Below are positions 9,630-19,046 of a stretch of DNA of 64,000 bases, piece after piece (position 1 is the first letter of the stretch; every line of letters begins with the position of its first letter). Source of the DNA: Mesorhizobium loti CJ3sym (lineage in GTDB: Bacteria > Pseudomonadota > Alphaproteobacteria > Rhizobiales > Rhizobiaceae); contig NZ_AXAL01000024.1 in the NCBI RefSeq assembly GCF_000472785.1, positions 55,158-119,157 on the forward strand, given 5' to 3'. A program made the translations under genes and the position numbers. The notes under the pieces are model-generated. The model was not told the DNA's origin. It searched no databases and was given only the letters and a program-made list of their open reading frames with translations.

Positions 9630-9657
9630 CAGAGTTTCCCTTGAAGTGGGGACGGAG

Positions 9658-9685
9658 AGCGCCCGGCCAAAAGCCGGGCGCTTTT
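9658..9685 (+). terminator. Rho-independent terminator after the small membrane protein gene
   Basis: A perfect 10-bp stem (AGCGCCCGGC with GCCGGGCGCT) and a 5-base CAAAA loop are followed directly by TTT. It closes the transcript of the gene ending at 9629. Confidence 0.85.
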
Positions 9686-9732
9686 GATTCTGAGCAAGGG
9701 TCTGCTAGATTCGCCGGGCAGAAGGATGGCCA

Positions 9733-10563
9733 ATGCCGATCGAGATGGAGCACCGGAAAGAACAGGACCGCTCCATAGCAGGGCGTTTCGAGATGCGCCG
9801 GCGCCTTCCCGATGCAGCGCTTGATGGTATCGTCACCGACATTTGCGGCTATCGCGAAACCGCAGTGGGCCATTTCCGCAATGTCGAATACGCATCGCTG
9901 ACCGTTCCGCTGGTCATCAGCTTCGCTGAACCCTTCGCCATCGGCCTCGGCAAGGCGCCCGGGGACAATGACCGCTTCGCCAGTTTCGCCGCCGGCCTCT
10001 TTGCCGGGCCGGTGCTGATCGAATCCTTCGGTGCCGCCTGCTGTGTCCAGGTCAACTTCACCCCGCTTGGGGCGCGCCGCTTCTTCCGCCTGCCAATGAG
10101 CGAGTTGACCGACAGCATGGTCGTGCTCGACGACGTCTTGGGCACCGAGGGCATGGCGCTGCGCGAACAGCTTGGCAATGCGCCGGACTGGGCAGCGCGT
10201 TTCGACCTTGCCGAAGCCTTCGTCGCCGCCCGTCTTGCGAATGCTGCCGAAACGCCGCTGGAAATCGCCTGGGCCTATGACCGCATCATCACATCGGGCG
10301 GCCGGACCCGCATTGCATCGCTCGCCGAACGACTGGGCTGGAGCCGCAAGCATCTCGCCGAAAAATTCACCGACGCAACCGGCATCGGTCCCAAAACCCT
10401 GTCGCGCATCGTGCGCTTCAACCGGGCGCTCGGCCTGTCGCGGCAGTCGGCTGTCGACTGGGCGGATATCGCCGCCGATTGCGGCTACGCCGACCAGGCG
10501 CATCTGGTGCGCGAGTTCCGAGTGCTTGCCGGCGAGACGCCAACAGCGCTTGTCGGCAGGTAA
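9733..10563 (+). CDS. AraC family transcriptional regulator
   Basis: This 276-residue regulator has an uncharacterised N-terminal sensing domain (about residues 1-165) and a C-terminal AraC-type double helix-turn-helix. The first helix-turn-helix is TRIASLAERLGWSRKHLAEKF and the second is WADIAADCGYADQAHLVREF, followed by the usual G-x-x-P-like region (AGETPTALV). The VOC gene 72 bases downstream is the most likely local target or operon partner. The N-terminal domain lacks the DJ-1/PfpI type fold signature of GbdR-like betaine regulators, so I do not link it to the corrinoid cluster. Confidence 0.88.
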   Translation: MPIEMEHRKEQDRSIAGRFEMRRRLPDAALDGIVTDICGYRETAVGHFRNVEYASLTVPLVISFAEPFAIGLGKAPGDNDRFASFAAGLFAGPVLIESFGAACCVQVNFTPLGARRFFRLPMSELTDSMVVLDDVLGTEGMALREQLGNAPDWAARFDLAEAFVAARLANAAETPLEIAWAYDRIITSGGRTRIASLAERLGWSRKHLAEKFTDATGIGPKTLSRIVRFNRALGLSRQSAVDWADIAADCGYADQAHLVREFRVLAGETPTALVGR

Positions 10564-10635
10564 CATTTCTTCAAGACCCTGGAACGGCCTTTGTCCAGAG
10601 TGGGTTATCGACCAACCCAAATGAAGGAGGTTCCC

Positions 10636-11055
10636 ATGCCCATCACCACTGAAGCCCCTCGGCTCTACCCTGCTTTGCGCTACAAAAATGCGGCGAAAAT
10701 GATCGACTGGCTCTGCAAAGCCTTCGGCTTCAGCGTCCGCGCCCGCTACGGTGAAGGCGATATCGTGCACCACGCCGAACTGGTCTTCGGCTCCTCGATG
10801 ATCATGCTGGGCACGGTGCGCGACGACGATTATGGCAAGATGGTCGGCGAGCCCGGCACAGGCGGGGGCAAATCGATCTATATCGCCGTCGACGATGCCG
10901 ATGCCGCCTATGCCAAGGCCAGGCAGGCCGGCGCGACGATCATCCAGGAATTGATCAACCGTGACTATGGCAGCCGCGAGTTCATCTGCCGCGATCCGGA
11001 AGGCGGTGTCTGGTCGTTCGGCACCTACTGGCCGAAGGCGGGCGAAAAGGCATAG
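10636..11055 (+). CDS. VOC superfamily (glyoxalase/bleomycin-resistance-like) protein
   Basis: This 139-residue protein has the paired beta-alpha-beta-beta-beta modules of vicinal oxygen chelate proteins, of the PhnB-like group. Recognisable parts are YPALRYKNAAKMIDWLCKAF at the start, VHHAELVFGSSMIMLG in the first module and SREFICRDPEGGVWSFGTYW at the end. The start at 10636 has GAAGGAGG upstream. It follows an AraC regulator on the same strand. The substrate is unknown; it may be a metal-dependent isomerase, lyase or binding protein. Confidence 0.85.
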   Translation: MPITTEAPRLYPALRYKNAAKMIDWLCKAFGFSVRARYGEGDIVHHAELVFGSSMIMLGTVRDDDYGKMVGEPGTGGGKSIYIAVDDADAAYAKARQAGATIIQELINRDYGSREFICRDPEGGVWSFGTYWPKAGEKA

Positions 11056-11058
11056 GTC

Positions 11059-12534
11059 CTAACGAGCCAATGCAAAAATCGCGTCGCAGTCGAGATGGCT
11101 TTCCAGCTCGGCGGCGACCTCGTCAAGCGCCCGCTCGACCTCGGCGCGATAGTCGATGCTGCCGCCTTTGATGCCGAGGCTTTCAAGGAATTTCCCGCGA
11201 AAGGCGTCGGCGCCGAACAGGCCGTGCATATAGGTGCCGATCACCTTGCCATCGGCCGAGATCGCGCCGTCATCGATGCCATTGATGACGGCGGATGGCC
11301 GCAGTGTATCCGGTCCGGTGGTGCGGCCGAGATGGATTTCGTAGCCCACGAGCGGCAGGCCGAACGGAACCGAGCGCGCGCTGACATTGCGGACCGTCTT
11401 CTCCGGCTCCATCACCGTTTCGATATCGAGCAGGCCGAGCCCTTCTGCTTCAGTGACACTGCCTTCAATGCCGTCAGGATCGCGCACGGTGCGGCCAAGC
11501 ATCTGAAAACCGCCGCAAATGCCGACGACATGGCCGCCCCGTTTGCGGTGCGCGGCAAGATCCCGGTCCCAGCCGTTCTCGCGGAATCTTATGAGATCGC
11601 CGATCGTCGACTTGGAGCCGGGAATAACCACCAACCCGGCATCAGCCGGCAGCGGCTTACCGGGCGGCACGAACACCACCTCCACCTGCGGTTCAGCCTT
11701 GAGCGGATCGAGATCGTCGAAATTGGCGATGCGGCCAAGCATCGGCACCGCCACCTTCAGCGCGCGTGCCTCACCGGACGCCAGCCGTTCAAGCACCACG
11801 GAATCCTCCGAAGGCAGCCGCGCCGCCGCCTTCAGCCACGGAACGACACCGAAACAGCGCCATCCCGTGAATCTCTCGATCGCCTTCAGGCCGTCATCGA
11901 ACAGCGAGATATCGCCCCGAAACTTGTTGATGAGATAGCCGACGATCATGCGCCGGTCCTCTTCCGGCAGGATCAGATGCGTGCCGGCGACAGAGGCGAT
12001 GACGCCACCTCGATCGATATCGCCGACCAGCACCACCGGCACATTGGCACGCGTGGCAAAACCCATATTGGCGATGTCGCGGCTTCTGAGGTTGATTTCG
12101 GCCGGCGAACCGGCGCCCTCGACGATGACGAGATCGGCGCCCTCGCCGACCTTGCCCCAGGAGTCCAGAACGGCATCCATCAGCCGGCCCTTCAGCGCCT
12201 GGTAGTCGCGCGCCCGCTCCTCTCCGAACACCTTGCCCTGGACGATGACCTGCGCGCCGACATCGGTCTGCGGCTTGAGCAGCACTGGATTCATGTGGAC
12301 TGACGGCGCAACGCCACAAGCGATCGCCTGCAGCCATTGCGCGCGGCCAATCTCGCCGCCACCATGGTTGCTGTCGCCGGGAATATCGGCGACGGCGGCG
12401 TTGTTCGACATGTTTTGCGGCTTGAACGGCCGCACCCTCAGTCCGCGGTTCCTGGCGGCCCTGCACAACCCCGCGACCAGCACCGTTTTGCCGACATCGG
12501 AACCCGTGCCTTGCAGCATGATTGCTTTGGCCAT
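11059..12534 (-). CDS. cobQ: Cobyric acid synthase
   Basis: CobQ amidates four carboxyl groups of adenosyl-cobyrinate a,c-diamide with glutamine and ATP, a late step in cobalamin synthesis. The 491-residue length is normal. The N-terminal P-loop-like domain starts AIMLQGTGSDVGKT. The C-terminal triad-type glutaminase carries GICGGFQMLG with the nucleophilic Cys and YMHGLFG with the His. Its start overlaps the stop of the upstream cupin gene by one base (TGATG), suggesting coupling. No other cob genes are adjacent. Its presence shows that the organism makes or completes corrinoids, which the methyltransferase system further on needs. Confidence 0.95.
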   Translation of the reverse strand: MAKAIMLQGTGSDVGKTVLVAGLCRAARNRGLRVRPFKPQNMSNNAAVADIPGDSNHGGGEIGRAQWLQAIACGVAPSVHMNPVLLKPQTDVGAQVIVQGKVFGEERARDYQALKGRLMDAVLDSWGKVGEGADLVIVEGAGSPAEINLRSRDIANMGFATRANVPVVLVGDIDRGGVIASVAGTHLILPEEDRRMIVGYLINKFRGDISLFDDGLKAIERFTGWRCFGVVPWLKAAARLPSEDSVVLERLASGEARALKVAVPMLGRIANFDDLDPLKAEPQVEVVFVPPGKPLPADAGLVVIPGSKSTIGDLIRFRENGWDRDLAAHRKRGGHVVGICGGFQMLGRTVRDPDGIEGSVTEAEGLGLLDIETVMEPEKTVRNVSARSVPFGLPLVGYEIHLGRTTGPDTLRPSAVINGIDDGAISADGKVIGTYMHGLFGADAFRGKFLESLGIKGGSIDYRAEVERALDEVAAELESHLDCDAIFALAR

Positions 12535-13148
12535 CAGCGCCGGCCCTGCGTCGTGCCACCGGTGATCGTGGATTTGGCCGCAAGCGGCCCGCCGCGCCAG
12601 ATATAAAGCGCCAGCAACGGCTCTTTTCCGGTGCGCATGGCGTGGTTGACATTGGAAGCGTGGTGGACGACCTCGCCGGCCTCCCGCTCGCGAAAACCGC
12701 CCTCACCCATCCGCCATTCCGTGCCGCCAGTCAGCGGAATGTAGATCTCCTCGGCGACATGATGGTGGTCGGGATAGACGATATCAGGTCCAAGGATCAG
12801 CAAGCCGGCAGCAACCTCGTCATTGGCGAAATGGCCACGCGTGCCGAACATTTCCAGCCAGCCGTAATTGTCGATGAACGCCTGGCCGAAGTCAGCCTCG
12901 CCATAGGTCTGTCCCCAGCGCAATGCGTTGCGCTGTTGCGCCAGCAATTGCACCAATGGTTTCGCGGCCGGCGGGGCCAATTCCGCGGCGCGATCGAGAT
13001 GGCGCAGGCAGGTAAGCGGTCGCGGCTCCAGTGCACGGGCAGTCATGTCCCAGCCGATCCGCGCCACGGCGTCGCGTACCAGGGCGTTGTCCACGCAAGC
13101 GAGATAGGCGTGGAACCGTCGCAGCAGTTCATTGAATTCTGTCGTCAC
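12534..13148 (-). CDS. Cupin of the DMSP-lyase-like family (DddL/DddQ-type)
   Basis: The C-terminal half carries the cupin metal motif in exact form, H-x-H-x3-E-x6-G (HHHVAEEIYIPLTG), followed by VVHHASNVNHAMRTG and ALYIWRGG. This arrangement is typical of the dimethylsulfoniopropionate-lyase cupin family (DddL, DddQ, DddW, DddK). Those enzymes cleave DMSP to dimethyl sulfide and acrylate, but many family members in soil bacteria are untested. I favour a GTG start at 13148 (204 residues), because GGAGCGAG lies just upstream. The frame stays open to 13250. It is coupled to cobQ by a one-base overlap and divergent from an acyl-CoA dehydrogenase gene. Confidence 0.75.
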   Translation of the reverse strand: MTTEFNELLRRFHAYLACVDNALVRDAVARIGWDMTARALEPRPLTCLRHLDRAAELAPPAAKPLVQLLAQQRNALRWGQTYGEADFGQAFIDNYGWLEMFGTRGHFANDEVAAGLLILGPDIVYPDHHHVAEEIYIPLTGGTEWRMGEGGFREREAGEVVHHASNVNHAMRTGKEPLLALYIWRGGPLAAKSTITGGTTQGRR

Positions 13149-13297
13149 GTCTCGCTCCGGACATACATTGATGCACAGCCGCTCTGCGGAGGTCGGGTTG
13201 CGCGGCGGCATCATTGGTCTAGATTGGTGCGCGCGCAAAGCCAAAAACAACAGGCCAGCAAGCCAACCCCCAGCCGGGGAAACACAGGGAGCACGCC

Positions 13298-14464
13298 ATG
13301 GACGCCGCGGTCGATGCGAGCACCAGCCAATTCGAACTCAACGAGGAACAGCGCGCCATCCAGGAGATGGCGCAGGCCTTCGCCGCCGATCATGTCGCGC
13401 CAAATGCGCTCGACTGGGACCGCAGAAAGCATTTCCCGGCCGATGTGATCCGCGAAGCCGGGCCGCTCGGTCTCGGCGGAATCTATGTCAGGGACGATGT
13501 CGGCGGCTCCGCGCTTGGCCGGCTGGACGCCGTGCTGATCTTCGAGGCGCTGTCGCACGCTGACCCTGCCTTTTCGTCCTTCATCTCGATCCACAATATG
13601 GTGGCGTCAATGATCGACCGTTTCGGCAATGACGAGCAGCGCCAACGCTTCTTGCCGAAGCTGACCTCGATGGAATGGCTGGCGAGCTACTGCCTGACCG
13701 AACCTGGCTCGGGCTCCGATGCGGCGGCGCTCAAGACCCGCGCGGTCAAGAATGGCGGTGACTACGTCCTCAACGGCGCAAAGCAGTTCATCTCGGGCGC
13801 CGGCGACAGCGACGTCTATGCCGTCATGGTGCGCACCGGTGCCGACGGGCCAAAAGGCATTTCCACCATCGTCGTGCCGAAAGATGCGCCCGGCCTCTCC
13901 TTTGGCGCCAACGAGCACAAGATGGGCTGGCACATGCAGTCGACCCGCCAGGTCATCTTCGAGGACTGCAAGGTGCCGGCGGAGAACCTGTTGTCGGGTG
14001 AAGGCGCAGGTTTCGGCATCGCGATGGCCGGGCTCGATGGCGGCCGGTTGAACATCGCCGCCTGTTCGCTGGGCGGCGCCCAATCGGCGCTCGACAAGGC
14101 GCTGTCCTACACCGCCGAGCGCAAGGCCTTCGGTTCGAAGATCAACCAGTTCCAGGCGCTTCAGTTCAGGCTGGCCGACATGGAGACAGAGCTGCAGGCA
14201 GCGCGCATCTTCCTTTATGCTGCAGCCTCCAAACTCGACCGCAAGGCACCGGACGCCGGCAAATGGTCAGCAATGGCCAAGCGCTTCGTCACCGACACCG
14301 GCTTTACCGTCGCCAACGATGCGCTGCAACTGCTCGGCGGCTACGGCTATCTGCACGATTACGGCATCGAGAAGCTGGTGCGCGACCTCAGGGTGCACCA
14401 AATCCTCGAAGGCACCAACGAGATCATGCGCGTCATCATTGCGCGGGCGTTGATTGGCCGCTGA
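13298..14464 (+). CDS. Acyl-CoA dehydrogenase (isobutyryl-CoA dehydrogenase-like)
   Basis: This 388-residue FAD enzyme introduces a double bond into a short acyl-CoA. Visible motifs are the flavin-contact segment CLTEPGSGSDAAALKTRA, the WGMQ-like region, and the C-terminal LQLLGGYGYLHDYGIEKLVRD followed by IHQ-like HQILEGTNEIMRVII. The Glu in EGTNEIM is close to the usual catalytic position of short-chain members. The gene lies 26 bases before a 3-hydroxyisobutyrate dehydrogenase gene, so valine breakdown (isobutyryl-CoA to methacrylyl-CoA) is the best assignment. Confidence 0.9.
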   Translation: MDAAVDASTSQFELNEEQRAIQEMAQAFAADHVAPNALDWDRRKHFPADVIREAGPLGLGGIYVRDDVGGSALGRLDAVLIFEALSHADPAFSSFISIHNMVASMIDRFGNDEQRQRFLPKLTSMEWLASYCLTEPGSGSDAAALKTRAVKNGGDYVLNGAKQFISGAGDSDVYAVMVRTGADGPKGISTIVVPKDAPGLSFGANEHKMGWHMQSTRQVIFEDCKVPAENLLSGEGAGFGIAMAGLDGGRLNIAACSLGGAQSALDKALSYTAERKAFGSKINQFQALQFRLADMETELQAARIFLYAAASKLDRKAPDAGKWSAMAKRFVTDTGFTVANDALQLLGGYGYLHDYGIEKLVRDLRVHQILEGTNEIMRVIIARALIGR

Positions 14465-14490
14465 AGCCAGCAAACTTCGGGAGAGAGACA

Positions 14491-15375
14491 GTGACAACGA
14501 TCGCCTTCATCGGCCTCGGCAATATGGGCAATCCGATGGCTGCCAATCTGGTTAAGGCCGGGCATCAAGTGCACGGTTTCGATCTAATGCCGGAGAATTT
14601 GACGATCGCTCGCGAGCATGGCGTCGTCATCATGGCCAATGCGCCTGCTGCGGTGAAGGACGCTGATGTCGTCATCACCATGTTGCCTGCAGGCAAGCAT
14701 GTCGTGTCGGTCTATGAAGATATCGCGCCCAAGGCAAAGACAGGAGCACTGTTCATCGATTCCTCGACGATCGACGTGGAGTCGGCGCGCAAGGCGCATG
14801 CCACAGCAGCCAAACACGGTTTGTTGTCGGTCGATGCGCCGGTTTCGGGCGGCACCGGTGGCGCCACCGCCGGCACGCTGACCTTCATGGCGGGCGGCTC
14901 CGACGATGCATTCGCCGCCGCAGAACCGGTCGTGAAGCCCATGGCAGGGCGCATTGTCCATTGCGGCGGCGACGGCGCCGGCCAGGCGGCCAAGATCTGC
15001 AACAACATGATCCTCGGCATTTCCATGATCGGCGTCGCCGAGGCCTTCGTGCTGGCGGAAAAGCTCGGCCTGTCGCATCAGGCACTGTTCGACGTCGCCT
15101 CGACCTCGTCGGGCCAATGCTGGTCGCTGACCACCTACTGCCCGGTGCCCGGCCCGGTGCCGACCTCGCCCGCCAATCGCGACTACAAGCCCGGCTTTGC
15201 CGCGGCATTGATGCTGAAGGATTTGAAACTGGCCCAGGAAGCAGCACAAGGTGCTGGCGCCGTCACCCCCCTGGGTGCCGAGGCGGCACAGCTCTATGCG
15301 CTGTTCAACGCGCAGGGCCATGCCGGCGCCGACTTTTCCGGGATCATTAATTTTCTACGCGGCGCCAATCCATAA
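14491..15375 (+). CDS. mmsB: 3-hydroxyisobutyrate dehydrogenase
   Basis: This 294-residue NAD-dependent enzyme oxidises 3-hydroxyisobutyrate to methylmalonate semialdehyde in valine catabolism. The N-terminal dinucleotide fold shows AFIGLGNMGNPMAANL, the substrate segment is DAPVSGGTGGATAGTL, and the catalytic Lys region is GAGQAAKICNN. The GTG start at 14491 has GGGAGAGAG upstream and gives the normal family length. It follows the acyl-CoA dehydrogenase gene on the same strand and is closed by a hairpin terminator about 220 bases later. Confidence 0.93.
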   Translation: MTTIAFIGLGNMGNPMAANLVKAGHQVHGFDLMPENLTIAREHGVVIMANAPAAVKDADVVITMLPAGKHVVSVYEDIAPKAKTGALFIDSSTIDVESARKAHATAAKHGLLSVDAPVSGGTGGATAGTLTFMAGGSDDAFAAAEPVVKPMAGRIVHCGGDGAGQAAKICNNMILGISMIGVAEAFVLAEKLGLSHQALFDVASTSSGQCWSLTTYCPVPGPVPTSPANRDYKPGFAAALMLKDLKLAQEAAQGAGAVTPLGAEAAQLYALFNAQGHAGADFSGIINFLRGANP

Positions 15376-15593
15376 GTTGCCAATACAATTAGGTTTTTAC
15401 GCCTGCCTTGCGAGAAACTTGCCAAATTTAGATTTGCTTAAGCTCTCGATAACCCGGCGGTAACGATGTCACTATAAAACGGACTGCGAGGCGGACATAT
15501 CGCATCCGCCCGGCGCTCCGGATCAGGTCTCGCGTACCGGAGCCCGTTAGTTTCGCAAAGTGTTCGAGTAGCGAAGCGCCATGCGTATCTGGC

Positions 15594-15624
15594 AAAGCCG
15601 CGTTCCCGATGGAGCGCGGTTTTT
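15594..15624. terminator. Terminator between convergent genes (probably bidirectional)
   Basis: A 9-bp stem (CCGCGTTCC with GGAGCGCGG, one G-T wobble) and a CGAT loop are followed by five T on the plus strand. An AAA run on the other side pairs with these T, so the hairpin could also end minus-strand transcription from the flavoprotein gene stopping at 15674. The rest of 15376-15673 holds nothing else I recognise. Confidence 0.7.
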
Positions 15625-15673
15625 GCATTTTGGCCTGCCGCGCGTTTACTCCGGACGATTGTGCTCTTGTTTC

Positions 15674-18109
15674 TCACATGCGCCCGCGCGCGCCTTCCGG
15701 ATCATAGGGCGTGTCGGGGATCACCTTTGCCGCGCGGCGCTCGCCGAGGATCGAAACCTCGAGCTCGGTACCGGGCGACACAAGGTCCAACGGCAGCAGC
15801 GCGAGTGCGATGTCGTGACCAAAAGTATAGGAATAGCCCGCCGACGTGATGTGGCCGACGAGCTTGCCTTGACGGTAAACCCCCTCGAAAGCGAATGCGC
15901 TCGCACCATCCGTATCGATCGACAGCGTGGCGATGCGGCGCGACTCGTGCTTCTGTTTTGCGACCAGTGCAGCCCGACCGATAAAATCGCCCTTGTCCAG
16001 GCTGACGAAGCGGTCGAGACCGCTTTCCCAGGCTGATATCTCGATATTCATGTCGCGATACATCGCCCGGTAGGATTTATCGAGACGCAGCGATTCCAGC
16101 GCTTGAAGTCCGACCAGCCTCAGCCCGTGCGCCTCTCCTGATGCCAGCAGCGCATCCAGCAAATGCCGCTGATAGCAGAGCGGGTGATAGAGTTCCCATC
16201 CGAGTTCGCCGGAGTAGTTGACGCGCAGCAACCGCACGTCGCTGGCCATGCCGATGGTACCGGACTGTGCGCTGAACCATGGGAAGGCTTCGTTGGAGAG
16301 GTCGATCTCCGTCAGCGGCTGCAATATGTCGCGCGCCTTCGGCCCAACGATTGTGAAGCTGCCGCGATCCTCGGTGACATTGCGCAGCTGCACGCTGCCA
16401 TCCTTCGGCAGCAGCCGGCTCAAATCGTCAAGATTCCAGCGCTCGGCGCGCGGCGTCGATATGAGATAGAATAGGTCGCTCCGCAGCCGCGCCACCACAT
16501 ACTCGGCCTGCACGCCGCCAGCCGTCGTCAGGTGATGGGCAAGGGCGACACGACCGGGACGCGGCAGCTTGTTGGCCAGGATTGCGCCGAGCCACCCGCC
16601 GGCGCCCGACCCGCTGACCTCGAACTTGGTCATTGGCGTCATCTCGACCAGCCCGGCGGCCTGGCGGACAGCCTGGACCTCCTCGCCGACGTAATTCCCT
16701 TTGGCAGTCCAGCGCCAGCTGTAGACGTTGCGCGCTTCAACACCTTTGGGCGCGAACCAGCTCGGCATCTCCCAGCCGTTCAACACGTCCCACACCGCGC
16801 CGAGCTGGCTCAGGCGGTCATAGGACGGCGCCGTCTTCTGCGGTCGCGCCGCCGGCATGTCCTGGCCTGGATAGTGCTGTGCGGCGTGGGTGCCCCAGGC
16901 TTCCCTGACCTTTGCCCGGGTCCAGTTCTTGTTGGCGTATTGGCCGAATCGGCGGGGATCCAGCTCCGCCGTGTCGATGCTGTTGCCGCCCTCGACGATC
17001 CGTTCAGAAAGGTAATAGCCGATCGCTCCGCCCCAAAGGATACCCCCCGGCACCCCTTCGGCGAGCCAGACATTCTCCACGCCCCAAGCCTGCCCCATCA
17101 ACGGCAGCTCATCGGCCGTCATCTGGAAAGGTCCCCGCACATTGCGCTTGATGCCGACACGCCCGAGTGCCGGGACCAGTTCGGTCGCACGCTCCCAATT
17201 CCAGGACACGGCATCGAAATCTTCCTCAAGCAGATCGGCGCCGAACCATTCCGGGACGCCGTTTTCGGCGAACAGCTTGAGCTGCTCGGTCCGCTCATAG
17301 GGGCCGAACATCAGCCCGTCGCCCTCTTCGCGCAGATAGCCCTCGTAACCCTCGTCCCGGAGGATCGGCATCTCCGGAAGGCCAAGCCGCTTGCGCTCCA
17401 CAACCTCCGGAACCGCCTCGGTGATCCAGTACTGATGCACGATCGGGATAGCCGGAATGTCTAGCCCCAGCATGGCGCCCGTCTGGCGTGCGTAGTTGCC
17501 GGTTGCAAGGATGACGTGTTCGCAGACGATGTCGCCGCGGGTGGTCTTGACCTTCCACTCGCCGCTCGCCATCCGCTCGAAACCCACGACTTCGGTGCCA
17601 AGATGGACCTTCGCGCCGAGGTCGCGCGCACCCTTGGCCATGGCCTGGGTAACGTCCGCCGGTGCAATGTGGCCGTCATCTGGGTGGTAGAGGGCACCCA
17701 GCATGCTGTTGTTGTCGAGCAGCGGCCAGATCTGACGCGCCTCCGCGGGCGATACGATCCGGGCGCGCACGCCCTGGACCTCGGCGACATCCATATAGCT
17801 TCTGTATTCGTCGAGCCGGTCGCGCGTGTTGGCAATGCGCAGTTGGCCGCATTTGTGCCAGCCGACCTTCTGGCCCGTCTCGGCCTCCAGGCCCTCATAG
17901 ATTTCGATCGATCGGGCGATCATGCGGCCGACATTGCGGCTGCGCGCGTAAGAGGGAATGAGCCCCGCGGCATGCCATGTCGAGCCGGCAGTGAGCTGTG
18001 TCCGCTCCAGCAATGCCACGTCGGTCCAGCCGCGCTTTGCCAGGCCATAGAGAATGCCGGCCCCCACGCAACCGCCACCGACCACGACCGCACGGAGGGA
18101 ACTCACCAT
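15674..18109 (-). CDS. FAD-dependent dimethylglycine/sarcosine-dehydrogenase-like protein with GcvT domain (copy 1)
   Basis: This 811-residue protein joins an N-terminal DAO-type FAD domain (about residues 1-400) to a C-terminal GcvT-like aminomethyltransferase domain (about 430-811). The FAD motif is VVVGGGCVGAGILYGLAK. TAGSTWHAAGL contains the His that holds FAD covalently in dimethylglycine dehydrogenase. The family demethylates N-methylglycines and passes the one-carbon unit to tetrahydrofolate. The ATG at 18109 is preceded by AAGGA. A paralogue with the same layout is at 28618. Dimethylglycine, sarcosine or another N-methyl amine are possible substrates. Confidence 0.85.
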   Translation of the reverse strand: MVSSLRAVVVGGGCVGAGILYGLAKRGWTDVALLERTQLTAGSTWHAAGLIPSYARSRNVGRMIARSIEIYEGLEAETGQKVGWHKCGQLRIANTRDRLDEYRSYMDVAEVQGVRARIVSPAEARQIWPLLDNNSMLGALYHPDDGHIAPADVTQAMAKGARDLGAKVHLGTEVVGFERMASGEWKVKTTRGDIVCEHVILATGNYARQTGAMLGLDIPAIPIVHQYWITEAVPEVVERKRLGLPEMPILRDEGYEGYLREEGDGLMFGPYERTEQLKLFAENGVPEWFGADLLEEDFDAVSWNWERATELVPALGRVGIKRNVRGPFQMTADELPLMGQAWGVENVWLAEGVPGGILWGGAIGYYLSERIVEGGNSIDTAELDPRRFGQYANKNWTRAKVREAWGTHAAQHYPGQDMPAARPQKTAPSYDRLSQLGAVWDVLNGWEMPSWFAPKGVEARNVYSWRWTAKGNYVGEEVQAVRQAAGLVEMTPMTKFEVSGSGAGGWLGAILANKLPRPGRVALAHHLTTAGGVQAEYVVARLRSDLFYLISTPRAERWNLDDLSRLLPKDGSVQLRNVTEDRGSFTIVGPKARDILQPLTEIDLSNEAFPWFSAQSGTIGMASDVRLLRVNYSGELGWELYHPLCYQRHLLDALLASGEAHGLRLVGLQALESLRLDKSYRAMYRDMNIEISAWESGLDRFVSLDKGDFIGRAALVAKQKHESRRIATLSIDTDGASAFAFEGVYRQGKLVGHITSAGYSYTFGHDIALALLPLDLVSPGTELEVSILGERRAAKVIPDTPYDPEGARGRM

Positions 18110-18299
18110 AGGCACGTGTCCTTGTATGAGATGTCACCGATCCAACTGGACGCGCGTGTATAGTGCCAGACAGCACCTGGTTTTTCAGCACATTTCCTTG
18201 CCTGAAGCACAGCAGCAATCACCAGGCCGTTGGGCCACGACGCTTGGGGCAGCCGACCGTCACGCCGGCAGAGGCCAGCGTGTTGTTGCATTTTGCTTG

Positions 18300-18944
18300 C
18301 TATATTCCGATCGCAGCATTCGGGATCGGAACGTGGTCCTCGTTGAGCAGAACGATCGGCGCGTCCACGCCATCCACCCTGACGACAAGCAGGCGAAGGC
18401 TCCACGTTCCCGCCGTCCTGATCGCGGTCGAGTACGCCGTGCCCTTGGCCTTGGCGCCGTGAACCGGAATGCTGAACTGCGCGCTGCCCGCTCCATTGGC
18501 GTTGACGTTGAGACCGCCGCCAACCCAGAAACCGTCGGTTACGCCGTCGCCGAGAGCAGCCTTGACACGGTCGTCGGCACGCAGCCTGTCCATCGTCATG
18601 TGGTAGGCATCGCTGCCTTTCAGAACGTAAGGTATGCTGCCGACCGCCGTAGCGCAGCCGCCGATCCCGACCACCCAGACGACAAGCCCGGCAATTGCCC
18701 AATTGCGTTGCGTTTTGCGAAAATGTTCCGCATCGCGCCAGGCACGGTTCTGCCAGGCCCAGCGGCTGCCACGTGCGCCAAGCACGAAGATCATGATGAG
18801 GTTGACGACAGGGATCAACGCCAGCAGGGCGATGAAAGTGCTGTTGCCTATGCCCCAGATCCAGTTGAGGAAGAAGGCGCCCCAGTTCCAGCGGTCGAGT
18901 TCGGCTGGAATTTCAGCCGGTTGGTTGATTTGTTGTCCGGCCAT
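18300..18944 (-). CDS. Coa1/Tim21-like membrane protein
   Basis: This 214-residue membrane protein has an N-terminal soluble stretch rich in Trp (RWNWGAFFLNWIWG), a hydrophobic hairpin around FIALLALIPVVNLIMIFVLG, another span (WAIAGLVVWVVGIGGC), and a C-terminal soluble domain. The C-terminal half resembles the Coa1 (cytochrome c oxidase assembly factor 1) family, which bacteria carry as genes of unknown role. The start at 18944 has GGGGGA upstream. No oxidase genes are nearby, so an assembly role is only a family-based possibility. Confidence 0.6.
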   Translation of the reverse strand: MAGQQINQPAEIPAELDRWNWGAFFLNWIWGIGNSTFIALLALIPVVNLIMIFVLGARGSRWAWQNRAWRDAEHFRKTQRNWAIAGLVVWVVGIGGCATAVGSIPYVLKGSDAYHMTMDRLRADDRVKAALGDGVTDGFWVGGGLNVNANGAGSAQFSIPVHGAKAKGTAYSTAIRTAGTWSLRLLVVRVDGVDAPIVLLNEDHVPIPNAAIGI

Positions 18945-19046
18945 GATGTCCCCCATCGGTGCGCATACCGATTTGGTTCTAGCGCAAGATCTCAACAATG
19001 CGCAAAATCAAAGTTGCACTGCGAACGCTGTGTTGCGGTCTTCGCA

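Noticed and set aside
9733..10563. AraC regulator as the betaine (GbdR-like) activator of the mttB genes
   Set aside because: Its N-terminal domain does not show the amidotransferase-like fold of GbdR, and the closest gene on its strand is a VOC protein 16 kb away from the mttB genes.
12535..13297. A cobalamin riboswitch before cobQ or the methyltransferase genes
   Set aside because: I saw no recognisable B12-box or long structured leader. cobQ is directly coupled to the upstream cupin gene.
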